NCBI GenBank assembly: GCA_029959615.1
Contig: JASCOD010000002.1
Coordinates: 62,001-126,000, forward strand
DNA length: 64,000 bases
From: Flavobacteriaceae bacterium PS02338
GTDB taxonomy: Bacteria; Bacteroidota; Bacteroidia; Sphingobacteriales; Sphingobacteriaceae
Reading direction: 5' to 3'
The notes beneath the pieces were generated by a model that saw only the letters and a program-made list of their open reading frames with translations, did no database searches and was not told where the DNA came from. Below, one piece after another: positions 25,093 through 34,246 of the stretch (its first letter is position 1; each line of letters begins with the position of its first letter). The position numbers were made by a program, and so were the translations under genes.

Positions 25093-25248
25093 TTAATGGC
25101 TATGGTTGCCATGTGTTTTTTCCTTGTCTTTAGATTGATGTGTTTTTTCTTTTTCGGATGTTTTTTCTTCATGGCTATGATCATGCCTACATCCAGTACT
25201 CATAAATGTAAAACCGATGAGCACAATCATTAGTTTAACTGTTTTCAT
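25093..25248 (-). CDS. Small His/Lys-rich lipoprotein
   Basis: 51 residues: MKTVKLMIVLIGFTFMSTGC gives a lipobox with Cys20, then RHDHSHEE, a Lys/Glu-rich stretch and THGNHSH at the end. Seven histidines in a 31-residue mature peptide suggest metal binding. The start codon directly follows the stop of the previous gene (TAGATG), so translation is coupled. The context, a TonB receptor operon with other lipoproteins, supports a metal-handling role, by inference. Confidence 0.65.
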   Translation of the reverse strand: MKTVKLMIVLIGFTFMSTGCRHDHSHEEKTSEKEKTHQSKDKEKTHGNHSH

Positions 25249-25716
25249 CTACTGCACTTTAATACTTAATCCTTTGATAGTTTGCCATCCAGATTTATCG
25301 GTTAATCTAATTAGGAAATGATAATCACCTGCATCTACATTAGCAGGAACTTCAATTTCTTGAGAGATTTGATAGGTTTTTAGTCCAGCAGGTACCGGAA
25401 AATCTTTGATGACCAATAATGGATTTACTGGTGTTTTCTTCGGATCCAGGGTACAAGCGAGTACCTCAGTGCTGTGACTGTGCTGATCAAAGTTGTGATG
25501 GATATCTACGCTCACCGAGCCTAATTCTAGATTGTCTGCCAAATCAGCTCTAAATACAAATTTTTCGCCTCTTTTGACAATGCTACATTGCTTAGGAAAT
25601 GCACTTGCACCTTCAACATTAATGGTAGGATAGATGGTATCTATTTCTTCTTTGTCTTTTTTACAGCCCGCTATTATTGCGGCTATTACCGTGAGCGTGA
25701 TCACCAGTTTTCTCAT
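25249..25716 (-). CDS. DUF4625-type lipoprotein
   Basis: Start chosen at MRKLVITLTVIAAIIAGC, giving a lipobox (IAGC); a longer frame from 25761 adds 15 unlikely residues. The mature protein has IYPTINVEGASAF, FVFRADLADNLELGSVSVDI, a HHNFDQHSHS histidine-rich loop and a final DYHFLIRLTDKSGW strand, the pattern of Ig-like DUF4625 proteins. It is shorter than the two 300-residue relatives in this operon. Probably a periplasm- or surface-facing binding lipoprotein. Confidence 0.7.
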   Translation of the reverse strand: MRKLVITLTVIAAIIAGCKKDKEEIDTIYPTINVEGASAFPKQCSIVKRGEKFVFRADLADNLELGSVSVDIHHNFDQHSHSTEVLACTLDPKKTPVNPLLVIKDFPVPAGLKTYQISQEIEVPANVDAGDYHFLIRLTDKSGWQTIKGLSIKVQ

Positions 25717-25769
25717 ATTTTTAGTATTTAAAGGATGCCCAATAGATTGTCTGTTGGGCATCCCAATTA

Positions 25770-26705
25770 TTAATTAATCTCAATAGGTACTTCTATGTAT
25801 TGATAGTAACCTATTTTATAAGTAGTATTCAAATAAACAACACCGAAATAGTAGGTGCCTGTTTCCCAAGTCTTGATACCGTTAATTGAGTTGGCTGTTG
25901 GGGTATTGTTATCAAGGGTACTACTACCAATAGTCATAGGCGGCCAATCACGAATAGTGGTATTTGTAGTTAAGTCGGCAGGAGTGTTGGTAAAAGAGGC
26001 AGAATTGGTCCAGCTTTTATGTTCATAAACATCATACACAATAGCCTTCGTGAAATCAATCTTATCAATAGATTCGGGACGGTGATTCAGCTTCTTGTTA
26101 ATCAATAGGATGTACATTTTTCCATCTCCTTTTACATTAGAAATAGTCACCTGAGAAGTGATTCGATCTCCAGTTTTTAATTTAGAACCTTCGGTAATGA
26201 ATTTTCCGTTTCGGTAAAAGCGAGAACCATTAGCATGAAGATTAAAAATGCTAGCACTTGGATTAACAGGCACATTTGCCGCTTTGTAAATTGTGATGCT
26301 GTTTTTCAATTCAAGTTTCGAACTATTTTGATCAGTTACCGTAATAATGAAATCATATTTGCCCTCAACAGCGTCTGTAGGTATATCGAAATGTTTATGT
26401 ATAGTGGTGTTTTTGGAACCTTTATACTGTTCCCATTTCACTTCGTAATTCCAAGGTTTTTCGTAAGTTTCGCCAGCTCTCTGCTGTATCTTTATCTGCA
26501 CTAGTTCTATTTTGTCACCAGCAATGATATCCGCGTTAAAATGGAAGTCTTGGCCAATAACACCAATTTCATTGTTGTTTAATCCGATTTCTAAGTTGGA
26601 AATAGTTGGTGCTGATAGCTCCATTTCTTCCGTATTATCCTTTTTGCAGGCATTAAACACGGTTGTAAATAGTAGTGCTACCAATAATACTTTATTTGTC
26701 TTCAT
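25770..26705 (-). CDS. DUF4625 domain lipoprotein
   Basis: 311 residues. Lipobox in LFTTVFNACKKD. The first domain (about 30-150) has SAPTISNLEIG, DFHFNADIIAGDKIELVQIKI and KYDFIITVTDQNSS, the DUF4625 Ig-like pattern; a second beta domain follows (about 160-311). It is closely related to the 27471-28376 gene over its whole length. The two lie either side of a His-rich lipoprotein gene in one operon with a TonB receptor. Confidence 0.75.
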   Translation of the reverse strand: MKTNKVLLVALLFTTVFNACKKDNTEEMELSAPTISNLEIGLNNNEIGVIGQDFHFNADIIAGDKIELVQIKIQQRAGETYEKPWNYEVKWEQYKGSKNTTIHKHFDIPTDAVEGKYDFIITVTDQNSSKLELKNSITIYKAANVPVNPSASIFNLHANGSRFYRNGKFITEGSKLKTGDRITSQVTISNVKGDGKMYILLINKKLNHRPESIDKIDFTKAIVYDVYEHKSWTNSASFTNTPADLTTNTTIRDWPPMTIGSSTLDNNTPTANSINGIKTWETGTYYFGVVYLNTTYKIGYYQYIEVPIEIN

Positions 26706-26732
26706 TTTTAAATCATTAAAGTATTGCGGATT

Positions 26733-27419
26733 TTAATGCTCGGCGTGTATTTCAAAGTTTAGCTTTAACACATCCTGACCAAGAAATTTGGTTGCATAAT
26801 CATTGTGGTTCCAATCGTTTCTTGTGATGGTAGCTTTTACACCTGCATTTACTTTTCTAAGTACGTAGCTCACTGTTTTAGTTGCACCCTCGTTCTCATG
26901 TCCAATAGTAAAATAGCTTAGGATACCGGTAGTACCTATGCCTCCAGTTCCAGATACTGCCGTGCCATCGCCATAAGTAGTTTCTCTTGGTTGAAAAATA
27001 GCTCCACTTTCGTTTGTTGTGTTTGCATTTAAGATAAAGCTACCACCAACTAAAAAGGCTTTGTAGTTATCAGCAGCTGTTTTATTGGCAATAAAATCGT
27101 TTTGTACTTCTTTTCCTGTATAATCCCAAGCTTTTAACTGTATTTTGTAAACAGCATCGGCTTCTAAATGCATATGGCCACCAGAAATAGCTGCTCCTTT
27201 ATCATTGAATTTAACAACGATTGGGGTACTGGTCGTTTTGTCAGCAAGGTCGTGAAAATGATCTCCATGTGCATGACCGTCTACTTCAGTAAAGATAAGT
27301 TCGGCTCTCTCTATTCCTTCTTTTACCACTGGAGATTCTTCGTCTTTTTTACAAGAAGTAATAAAAAGCATTGCAGCACCGATAAGAGTTAAAGCTGATA
27401 GTTTAATTTGTTTTTTCAT
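26733..27419 (-). CDS. His-rich lipoprotein of the TonB-receptor operon
   Basis: 228 residues with lipobox LFITSCKKD. A histidine-rich stretch VDGHAHGDHFHDL near residues 48-60 and GGHMHLEAD near 80 stand out, and the protein ends NFEIHAEH. The rest is beta-rich. I do not recognise a named family; lipoproteins of this type occur beside TonB receptors in Bacteroidota. Metal binding is inferred from the histidines. Confidence 0.6.
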   Translation of the reverse strand: MKKQIKLSALTLIGAAMLFITSCKKDEESPVVKEGIERAELIFTEVDGHAHGDHFHDLADKTTSTPIVVKFNDKGAAISGGHMHLEADAVYKIQLKAWDYTGKEVQNDFIANKTAADNYKAFLVGGSFILNANTTNESGAIFQPRETTYGDGTAVSGTGGIGTTGILSYFTIGHENEGATKTVSYVLRKVNAGVKATITRNDWNHNDYATKFLGQDVLKLNFEIHAEH

Positions 27420-27470
27420 TTTTTTAAAGATTTGATAATTAATTGTTGATGAATGTTATAGTCCTAATTA

Positions 27471-28376
27471 TTAGTAGGCGATTGTGATAGGTATTGATTT
27501 GTGTGCGCTAACGTTATAGGTAGAATTATGGTAGAGGATGACGAGATTATATTGTCCCGAAGCCCAGGTTTTATCGCCAGTAATGGAGTTACCTATACCA
27601 TCTTTTTCTGCACCGATAACAATGGTGTTGCCGCCCCATACACCGTTGATTTGCCTTAACGTTGATATGCTAGATGCAGGGCCAAGTCCTTTATGCTCTA
27701 CTTTAGAAATGATGATACATTTTGTAAAGTCTAATTGATTTACAGTTTCAGGGAAATAATTAAGCTTCCTATTAATTAATGCGGTATATAATATGCCATC
27801 TCCTTGGATTTGTTTGATCTGTGTACCAGCTGTAAACAAATCGTTTTTATTAAAGAGTAGGGGATTTTCAACAAACGTGTTCATGTAGTAGATCATCGTT
27901 TCATTTCTCGAGAAAATATCTCTGTCAATTAGCGGATCTACAGGCATGTTTGCAGCGTCAATAATCACAAAATCTTCTTTCAATTCTAGTTGGCTGCCAT
28001 TTTCATCATCTACAATGAAAAAGAAGTCATAAGTGCCTTCTGCAGCTTCTACGGGAATGGTAAAATGCTTATGTACGTTCGTGTTCCTTACTCCCTTAAA
28101 TTCATCCCAAGTCAGTTCTAGTTTCCAGTTGCTTGCATACGTTTGTCCAGATTTCTGCAGAATCTTTACTTTCACCGAGCTAATTTTGGAGCCAGCAACT
28201 ACATCGGCGTTCAGATGAAAATCTCGTCCTCTAATTGCACGTTTATTATTGGCGTATCCAATTTCTACGTTGCTAATGGCAGGTTTTAAAAGCTCAGGTT
28301 CTTGTTTGTCTTTTTTACAGGCAGTAAATACAGTAAAGAATAAAAGTATTACCGCTAAGATTTTTATTGTTTTCAT
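27471..28376 (-). CDS. DUF4625 domain lipoprotein
   Basis: 301 residues, lipobox FFTVFTACKKD. Same two-part layout as the 25770-26705 protein: KPAISNVEIGYANNKRAIRG, DFHLNADVVAGSKISSVKVKI and TYDFFFIVDDENGSQLEL, then a second beta domain ending in HKSIPITIAY. The pair probably arose by duplication within the operon. It is the first lipoprotein gene after the TonB receptor, with a gap of about 110 bp. Confidence 0.75.
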   Translation of the reverse strand: MKTIKILAVILLFFTVFTACKKDKQEPELLKPAISNVEIGYANNKRAIRGRDFHLNADVVAGSKISSVKVKILQKSGQTYASNWKLELTWDEFKGVRNTNVHKHFTIPVEAAEGTYDFFFIVDDENGSQLELKEDFVIIDAANMPVDPLIDRDIFSRNETMIYYMNTFVENPLLFNKNDLFTAGTQIKQIQGDGILYTALINRKLNYFPETVNQLDFTKCIIISKVEHKGLGPASSISTLRQINGVWGGNTIVIGAEKDGIGNSITGDKTWASGQYNLVILYHNSTYNVSAHKSIPITIAY

Positions 28377-28486
28377 GTTTAATTGGATTTAGTTAATTGG
28401 TTCATTTATCATTAGTTTATTATTGAAATTGGCATTCCTTAAGGCCAGAGAGCTTTGTGAAAACTGGTCCTGACGAGGGATTACAT

Positions 28487-30880
28487 TTAATTAATTTTGA
28501 AAGGCACTTTTAAGGATAGAATAATATTTCTGCTAGCTTCTGGTAGTCCTATCAATCTGTAGAAGCTAGTATGGTTAAGATATTTAGCATCAAATAGATT
28601 TTGTACTTGTAAATTCAGGTCAAAAACCTGCTTATTTAAAGAAAGTTTAGTGCCTAATTGTACGTTGACTAATTGATAACCCGGTGTTTCTTTTTCTGGC
28701 GGAACGATGTCGTTTTGTGCTGCCGTAATGCGATAATCAATCGATAAATAACTGTTGCTTAGTTTGCTGTTTATCTTTGGCGACCAAGTTAGATTGAGTA
28801 AAGCTGATGGTGCGGGAGAAAAGGGTATCGTAAAGCCTTTCTTATCTCCAGAAAGTTGTTCGCTATAGAGATATTCGCCCAGAAATTCGCTATTTAAAGT
28901 AGGTAGCAACTGATAATTGACTTTCAGCTCTGCTCCATAGCGCATCACACTACTTTGCTGGTATTCAAAAATCTGATTGCCCGCACCGTAAGCTCGGTCG
29001 TGGTATGGTGTAGGGTTAAGGTAGATGTAGTTTGGAAAATAGTTGTAAAATGGACTAAACTCTACTGACCATTTTTTCTCTGTCCAGCCAAAACCAAAGT
29101 CGGCTTGATAGGCCACTTCTGGATTTAAATTCTGGTTGCCTTTTTCGTAGCTGAAATAATGGTAATTAACGCCATTAGCCGCTAATTCTTTTGCAATAGG
29201 CATCCTGAAGCTTTTCCCTAAATTTGCTTTCAGGTTAAACTTGCCAGGATTGTAATTTACACCTGCCGACCATACAAAGCTGTTGAAGTCTCTTCCAAAT
29301 TTCTTAGCTCTGTTCAGTTTTTTGTAAATGGTGCTATTTCCATCTACAATTTGTGATAAAAACCAATCATCATATTTTTCAAATTGAGCGTAACCATAGT
29401 CATAACGTAAAGCCCCATGTAGAATTAAGGAGTTATTAAGCATCAGTTTGTCATAGACAAATAATCCGGTGTTAAACTGTTTAAAGCCTGGAATGAGGAA
29501 GCTCCAGCCATCAACGCTGTTATCTTGGTAATCTGCGTTTGCACCAATTTGTAATTGATGCCTAGTTAAGGTGAAATTATGCCTGATGTTACCCGAATAA
29601 ACAAATTTATCATATGCTCGCTCCAAATTAATTGGGATGGTCATAGTTGAAGGATAGATTGCAGGCATAAAACCGTGATTGGTATAACGATTGTACTCCT
29701 GTCTAAAATTTCGCTGAAAACCTAATTCAATTTCTGTTTTACTAGTTTCATGTTTAATTTCTGTACGGCTAATAGCTTTAAAATGATTTACCCTTTGGTA
29801 TGGAAGTAATAGATCTCTATCTGAGCGATCGTGCTCTTCTTCATTTACCTTTCGGGGTTCTAAACCATGCGCATTGGCAAAGAAACCCGTCTTAGCGTAG
29901 CTGTTACTTAAGTGTAAGGAAGTTTTGAAATGCTTACCAACGTATCCGCTATTGAAATGTAAACCTGTTTCTCTACCAGCCGTGTTACGAAGCCTGTTTC
30001 TGTGTAGGCGTACCGGGAAATTGTACACATTAACTGTATCTGTGGGTACGGTATAATCTGCATAGTTTTGGTAAGTAATCCGACTATCAAAAAACCAATT
30101 TCTGTTGCTGCCAAATAGGTTTATTGAGGTGCCATAATGGTTGTTGTTCGATTTGCCAATGAGATTGATGCTGCCACCAATACCCTGTGCAATTGGTATG
30201 GTTACAGGTTTTAGGTTAATTGCACCGCCAATTGCATCAGAGCCGTAAATGAAAGAAGAAGGACCTTTAATTACTTCTATTTCACCTGTGGCGAATTGGT
30301 CTATTTCTAGCCCATGATCTGCGCCCCATTGTTGTCCTTCGTGTTTAATTCCTTTATCTACAACGACTACTCGGTTAAATCCTAAGCCGCGAATTAAGGG
30401 CTTGGATTGGCCAGAGCCAATGCCAATATTGCTGATACCGGGTAATCGATCTAATGTGGTCATTAAGCTGCCACCTAAATGGCGTTGAACAAATTGCTGG
30501 TCTACAATTTCAATGTTTCTTGCCTCGCTGTTTTTTCTAAGGAGTTGCGTGTTGCTATTAATCTCAACAGTTTTTAACTCCGTAACTTCTGGTTTCAACT
30601 TTACATGGATATGTTTATTGCCAGCAGTAATTTGCACACGTCGTTCATATGCAGCATAGCCTTCTGCATACACAATGAGTGTGTAGCTTCCCAAAGGGAT
30701 GTTTTTTAAAATAGCTGTTCCAGAAGCATCCGTAAATGTTGATGATGTATTCAAACTCACTTTTGCAGCTTCAACCGCTGATTGCTGCGTTTTACTTACA
30801 TACACTGATACATCAGTGTTTTGCGCCAAAACAATTTTAGCTAACAAGCAGCTAAAGAAAAATGCATACCATTTCTTCAT
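28487..30880 (-). CDS. TonB-dependent outer-membrane receptor, probable metal or metallophore transporter
   Basis: 797 residues: signal peptide (to about 19, VLAQ), a carboxypeptidase-regulatory-like domain (about 22-110, LGSYTLIVYAEGYA), plug (about 115-220, with PGISNIGIGSGQSKPLIRGL, then IEVIKGPSSFIYGSDAIGGA) and a 22-strand-type barrel ending in LKVPFKIN. The plug segment HEGQQWGADHGLEIDQ resembles that of ZnuD-like zinc receptors. Metal transport is supported by His-rich lipoproteins downstream and a His/Cys small protein upstream, but is inference; siderophore uptake cannot be excluded. Confidence 0.8.
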   Translation of the reverse strand: MKKWYAFFFSCLLAKIVLAQNTDVSVYVSKTQQSAVEAAKVSLNTSSTFTDASGTAILKNIPLGSYTLIVYAEGYAAYERRVQITAGNKHIHVKLKPEVTELKTVEINSNTQLLRKNSEARNIEIVDQQFVQRHLGGSLMTTLDRLPGISNIGIGSGQSKPLIRGLGFNRVVVVDKGIKHEGQQWGADHGLEIDQFATGEIEVIKGPSSFIYGSDAIGGAINLKPVTIPIAQGIGGSINLIGKSNNNHYGTSINLFGSNRNWFFDSRITYQNYADYTVPTDTVNVYNFPVRLHRNRLRNTAGRETGLHFNSGYVGKHFKTSLHLSNSYAKTGFFANAHGLEPRKVNEEEHDRSDRDLLLPYQRVNHFKAISRTEIKHETSKTEIELGFQRNFRQEYNRYTNHGFMPAIYPSTMTIPINLERAYDKFVYSGNIRHNFTLTRHQLQIGANADYQDNSVDGWSFLIPGFKQFNTGLFVYDKLMLNNSLILHGALRYDYGYAQFEKYDDWFLSQIVDGNSTIYKKLNRAKKFGRDFNSFVWSAGVNYNPGKFNLKANLGKSFRMPIAKELAANGVNYHYFSYEKGNQNLNPEVAYQADFGFGWTEKKWSVEFSPFYNYFPNYIYLNPTPYHDRAYGAGNQIFEYQQSSVMRYGAELKVNYQLLPTLNSEFLGEYLYSEQLSGDKKGFTIPFSPAPSALLNLTWSPKINSKLSNSYLSIDYRITAAQNDIVPPEKETPGYQLVNVQLGTKLSLNKQVFDLNLQVQNLFDAKYLNHTSFYRLIGLPEASRNIILSLKVPFKIN

Positions 30881-30935
30881 GTAGAAATCTCGGACTTTGC
30901 ATTTGGTGTTACTTTTCAGCTCCTATATCCCTTTG

Positions 30936-31032
30936 AACTGATGCTGAACTAAATTAATTCAGCATGACGTACTGTTTGCTTAACGTCACCGTGACCATGC
31001 AGTAGCTGCGAAGCAAATTTAGTTCAGGGTCA
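30936..31032. repeat. Dispersed palindromic repeat (GATGCTGAACTAAATT type), copy 1
   Basis: GATGCTGAACTAAATT pairs with AATTCAGCATGACG; further right GTCAC and a TTTAGTTCAGGGTCAG arm follow. A closely related copy lies at 44894-44964. The rest of the 30881-31205 gap shows no gene; it should contain the TonB receptor promoter. Confidence 0.6.
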
Positions 31033-31205
31033 GTTGGATAGAAAACTTAATTATAAGATTGAGTTTCAAATAAGAATTACTCAATTCACATAATTCACCA
31101 AAAACATTAAATAAATAAGAAATACCTAAGGGCATTCGAGTAAAAAAATAATTGGATTACGGCATTAAGACCACGCGAAAAGCATCGGTAACCGTGAAAA
31201 AAGAA

Positions 31206-31556
31206 TTAGCTCAACAGGCTAGGAGGCCCCTTGTTGCTAAAGTTTTGAAGGGTGAATTTGTAAATCCTCGTATAAACGAAGGTGTTTAGCGTAGCGCAAA
31301 CATTAGTTGGAATGTCAATTGTCGGCGGATAAGCCATTAAGATTTGTTTGCCTTTAATTTCGGCAGTGTAATCACAAATTAAACATTTCTCAGCAGCACT
31401 AGAAATAGATTTTTCCGTTGTAGTATTAACGAAATCTTCACTTGAATGATGTGAGTGAAGGGTCTGTATTAAAGGAATAGTTAAAAACAATATCGCCAAC
31501 AAAGCCCCTACAAATTTCTTTGCGGTTTTGTATGGATATGTTCTTCTTGTTTTCAT
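31206..31556 (-). CDS. Small membrane-anchored His/Cys protein upstream of the TonB receptor
   Basis: Start placed at MKTRRTYPYKTAKKF (116 residues); a longer frame from 31607 adds 17. One membrane span near residues 14-31 (GALLAILFLTIPLIQ), then LHSHHSSED and KCLICDY, suggesting a metal site made of histidines and a C-x2-C. Such short proteins often precede metal-related TonB receptors in Bacteroidota. Function is not known. Confidence 0.6.
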   Translation of the reverse strand: MKTRRTYPYKTAKKFVGALLAILFLTIPLIQTLHSHHSSEDFVNTTTEKSISSAAEKCLICDYTAEIKGKQILMAYPPTIDIPTNVCATLNTFVYTRIYKFTLQNFSNKGPPSLLS

Positions 31557-31696
31557 TAATGATACAAAGTTGCAATTAATTAACTGTAAAATGAAAAAGA
31601 ATTTCAATTTGTGTACTAATGCGACTTGTAAAAGTATAGCTGTAGTTATTTAAGGTGCATAACTACAGCTATTTATATTAGAAGAAAATATTGCAA

Positions 31697-32011
31697 CTAT
31701 TTTGTTGCTTCTTTCTCGGTCTTTTTTACTGCACGTGGTTTAGTTACTTTCTTTTCTTCGGTAACAGGTGCAGTTTCTTCTGTTTTTGTTGCCGGAGCTT
31801 CTACAACAGGTTTGGCAGTTTTGTCAATCTCTTTAGAAAATGCCGATGCAGCTTTTTCCACTAATTTTTTCAGCTTCTTGTTAGGTTCAGCAAAGGTGTT
31901 AATCAAAGTAGTTAATTCAGTAATTAATGCCGCTTTTACTGCTTTCTCGGCTTTTTTACGATCGGCTTTCAGCTGCGCCTTTTGTTGCGCTCTCTGTTTA
32001 TCTTTCTTCAT
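31697..32011 (-). CDS. Lys/Ala-rich basic protein, histone H1-like composition
   Basis: 104 residues, about one quarter lysine. First 65 residues are predicted helical (KKDKQRAQQKAQLKADRKKA and LKKLVEKAASAFSKEID); the rest is low complexity with repeated K-P, E-T and A-P (PATKTEETAPVTEEKK). No signal peptide. The composition resembles bacterial H1-like nucleoid proteins, but a ribosome or envelope role is equally possible. Confidence 0.55.
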   Translation of the reverse strand: MKKDKQRAQQKAQLKADRKKAEKAVKAALITELTTLINTFAEPNKKLKKLVEKAASAFSKEIDKTAKPVVEAPATKTEETAPVTEEKKVTKPRAVKKTEKEATK

Positions 32012-32107
32012 GGGATTTTAGCTTTTCCGCAAAGCTATGGCATTAGTAGGTTAAGTGTATATTATCATTTTGTTAATGTTAAGTGTGTTTGTTAACATAG
32101 AATTGAT

Positions 32108-32325
32108 TTAGAGGTTAGGAGTTAGGAGTTAGGGATTAGGTATTAGGGATCAGGAGTTGGATGTCAGGGATTAGGGATCAGGTATTGATAGGGAAATAGC
32201 CAATTGTCAAAATAGTGAAGTGATGAACCAATGGGGAAAAAAAATGGCTTCCGGATATTTTGAGCTAATCAACCAAACTAATACCTAGCACCTGTTCCCT
32301 AATTCCTGATCCCTAACCACTTAAA
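32108..32325. repeat. TTAGGG-rich low-complexity repeat with inverted counterpart
   Basis: 32108-32190 is built from variants of GTTAGGAGTTAGGGATTAGG and GGGATCAGG. 32277-32320 carries the complement (CCTGTTCCCTAATTCCTGATCCCTAAC), so the two can form a long imperfect stem with an 80-bp loop. A related stretch occurs at 47402-47435. The rest of the 32012-32417 gap holds the Fnr-like site and promoter listed separately. Confidence 0.6.
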
Positions 32326-32327
32326 AA

Positions 32328-32339
32328 TGATTTAAATCA
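32328..32339. promoter_or_regulatory. Fnr-like binding site TGATTTAAATCA
   Basis: A perfect TGAT-N4-ATCA palindrome. Its centre (32333.5) is 51.5 bp upstream of the TAATTTTG promoter element. The same motif and the identical distance occur before the 43084 operon. It is a likely site for the REC-Crp/Fnr fusion encoded 3 kb downstream. Confidence 0.65.
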
Positions 32340-32384
32340 CTTTTTAAAGTGACCTGTAGCCAGCTAAAAAGTGAGCTTCCTCAA

Positions 32385-32392
32385 TAATTTTG
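32385..32392 (+). promoter_or_regulatory. -7 promoter element TAATTTTG
   Basis: Exact match to the Bacteroidota TAnnTTTG element, 26 bp upstream of the start codon at 32418. No good -33 TTTG is seen, as expected if an activator bound at 32328-32339 is needed. Confidence 0.6.
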
Positions 32393-32417
32393 GGAAAAAA
32401 TATTTCTCATTAAATAT

Positions 32418-34181
32418 ATGGTTCATCAATTTCATATTCCAGTTTTAGGTTTGGGTTTTTCTATAGACACTCCGCTAAAAGTAGCACGTTATGGTATTTC
32501 TTCTGTGGTTTCTATTGTAGATGATGAATTAACAGAGCGAATGAGGAAGTATCATTCTCAGTTAAATCTGTTAGCATATCATCCAATTGACAAGAAAGAA
32601 GAAGATTTTAGAACGAAAAGAATTGCTGTATATCTCAATTTGTTACACGATTTAGTTGATAGTCAGTTTGAAGCATTGAAGAAACAAGATTTCGTTGCAG
32701 GAAGTGATATCTGTCGTTATTTTGAATTGCTGCCCGAAGGTTCTGTAATTAAACATGGCTACGAGCTGATGATGGAGTATCCAGAAGGAACAAGGAAAAG
32801 GATTTTCCAAGATCGTTTGCGTCAAAGAATGAAAAAAGGCAACATCGATGTGAACATTATGGCCAAAGTGGATAAGTTGAATTTTGCTAAAGATGGTGAA
32901 TATTTAGGTGACGAAAATACTGATGCTTTGGCCGCATTTAGAGCGTTTGCACAAAGTAAGCTCAATGCATCAGTGGTACTATCTGCTGGAATGAATCCTA
33001 GATTGTACAGCTATATCGAAAAATTTGAAGGTTTTTATCCTAATCAAGAAGGTGATTTTTCCAAACGTATCATCTTAAAAGTAAGCGACTTTAGATCTGC
33101 ATTGATCCAAGCCAAGTTTTTGGCTAAAAAAGGACTTTGGGTTTCGGAATTTAGGATAGAGTCTGGTTTAAATTGCGGTGGTCATGCCTTTGCTACTGAT
33201 GGCTTTTTATTGGGTCCAATATTAGAAGACTTCAAGCAAAGCCGTCTTTCTATGCGTAGTGAACTAGAGGAATTATATCGTAAGACTTTAGCGCAAAAGG
33301 AGATAGTGGTGGGTAAATTGCCTCAGCAAAAAATTACCGTTCAGGGAGGTATTGGTACTGCACAGGAAAATGAATTTCTGTTAAAGTACTACAATTTGGA
33401 TGCTACGGGCTGGGGAAGTCCATTTTTATTAGTGCCTGAAGTAACCAATGTAGATGAGCAAACTTTGCAACAACTAGCTGGTGCGAAGCAAGAAGATTAT
33501 TACTTAAGCAATTCATCACCCTTAGGTGTATTGTTTAACAATTTTAAATACAGTAGTGCAGAACAGCAAAGGTTGGATAGGATTGCAGCAGGAAAGCCCG
33601 GAAGCCCATGTACAAAGAAATATCTATGTAGCAACACAGAATTTACTAAAGAACCCATTTGTACCGCCTCTAGTAAATACCAGAAGTTAAAGATAAAACA
33701 ATTAGAAGCTCAAGACTTAGCGCCAGAAGCTTATCAAGAAGCGTTTGATAGGATAACAGAAAAGGTTTGCTTGTGTGAAGGTTTGTGTACTTCAACTTAT
33801 ATCAAAACCAATATCCTAAAGCCAAAAGAAAGTAAGGCCGTGGCAATTTGTCCTGGACCAAATCTCGCTTTTTTTGATAAAGTGTATTCTTTGGATGAAA
33901 TGGTGAAACATATTTATGGAGGTGTCAATTTACTGGATAAGGTGCAAAGGCCACATGTTTTTGTCAACGAGTTAAATTTGTATATCGATTATTTGCAAAC
34001 TGAAGTGCAGCTTTATTTTAAGAATATCAACGATAAGAAAAAGAAACACTTGGATGCATTTAAGGGACAGCTTGAAAAGGGCATTGCCTACTATAAAGAT
34101 TTGTTCAACGAACTATCAAACCCTAATGTTTTAAAGGAACTATTAGTATCCGAAAATAGGCTTCTAGATACCAATATTTAG
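32418..34181 (+). CDS. Cys-rich TIM-barrel-like protein of the oxygen-response module, function unknown
   Basis: 587 residues. The start HIPVLGLGFSIDTPLKVARYG and an internal GLNCGGHAFATDGFLLGP resemble the barrel of nitronate monooxygenase or glutamate-synthase-like flavoproteins, only distantly. The C-terminal third has cysteines in SPCTKKYLC, KEPICTASS, EKVCLCEGLCTS and VAICPGPN, a possible Fe-S or metal site. No signal peptide. A promoter with an Fnr-like site and the kinase/regulator genes downstream suggest a role under low oxygen. I cannot name the reaction. Confidence 0.6.
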   Translation: MVHQFHIPVLGLGFSIDTPLKVARYGISSVVSIVDDELTERMRKYHSQLNLLAYHPIDKKEEDFRTKRIAVYLNLLHDLVDSQFEALKKQDFVAGSDICRYFELLPEGSVIKHGYELMMEYPEGTRKRIFQDRLRQRMKKGNIDVNIMAKVDKLNFAKDGEYLGDENTDALAAFRAFAQSKLNASVVLSAGMNPRLYSYIEKFEGFYPNQEGDFSKRIILKVSDFRSALIQAKFLAKKGLWVSEFRIESGLNCGGHAFATDGFLLGPILEDFKQSRLSMRSELEELYRKTLAQKEIVVGKLPQQKITVQGGIGTAQENEFLLKYYNLDATGWGSPFLLVPEVTNVDEQTLQQLAGAKQEDYYLSNSSPLGVLFNNFKYSSAEQQRLDRIAAGKPGSPCTKKYLCSNTEFTKEPICTASSKYQKLKIKQLEAQDLAPEAYQEAFDRITEKVCLCEGLCTSTYIKTNILKPKESKAVAICPGPNLAFFDKVYSLDEMVKHIYGGVNLLDKVQRPHVFVNELNLYIDYLQTEVQLYFKNINDKKKKHLDAFKGQLEKGIAYYKDLFNELSNPNVLKELLVSENRLLDTNI

Positions 34182-34246
34182 CACTTTATGCTATTAAGCT
34201 CGCTTAAAAATGACTATCTTGGCAGGTATATAGCCGATACTAAAAA

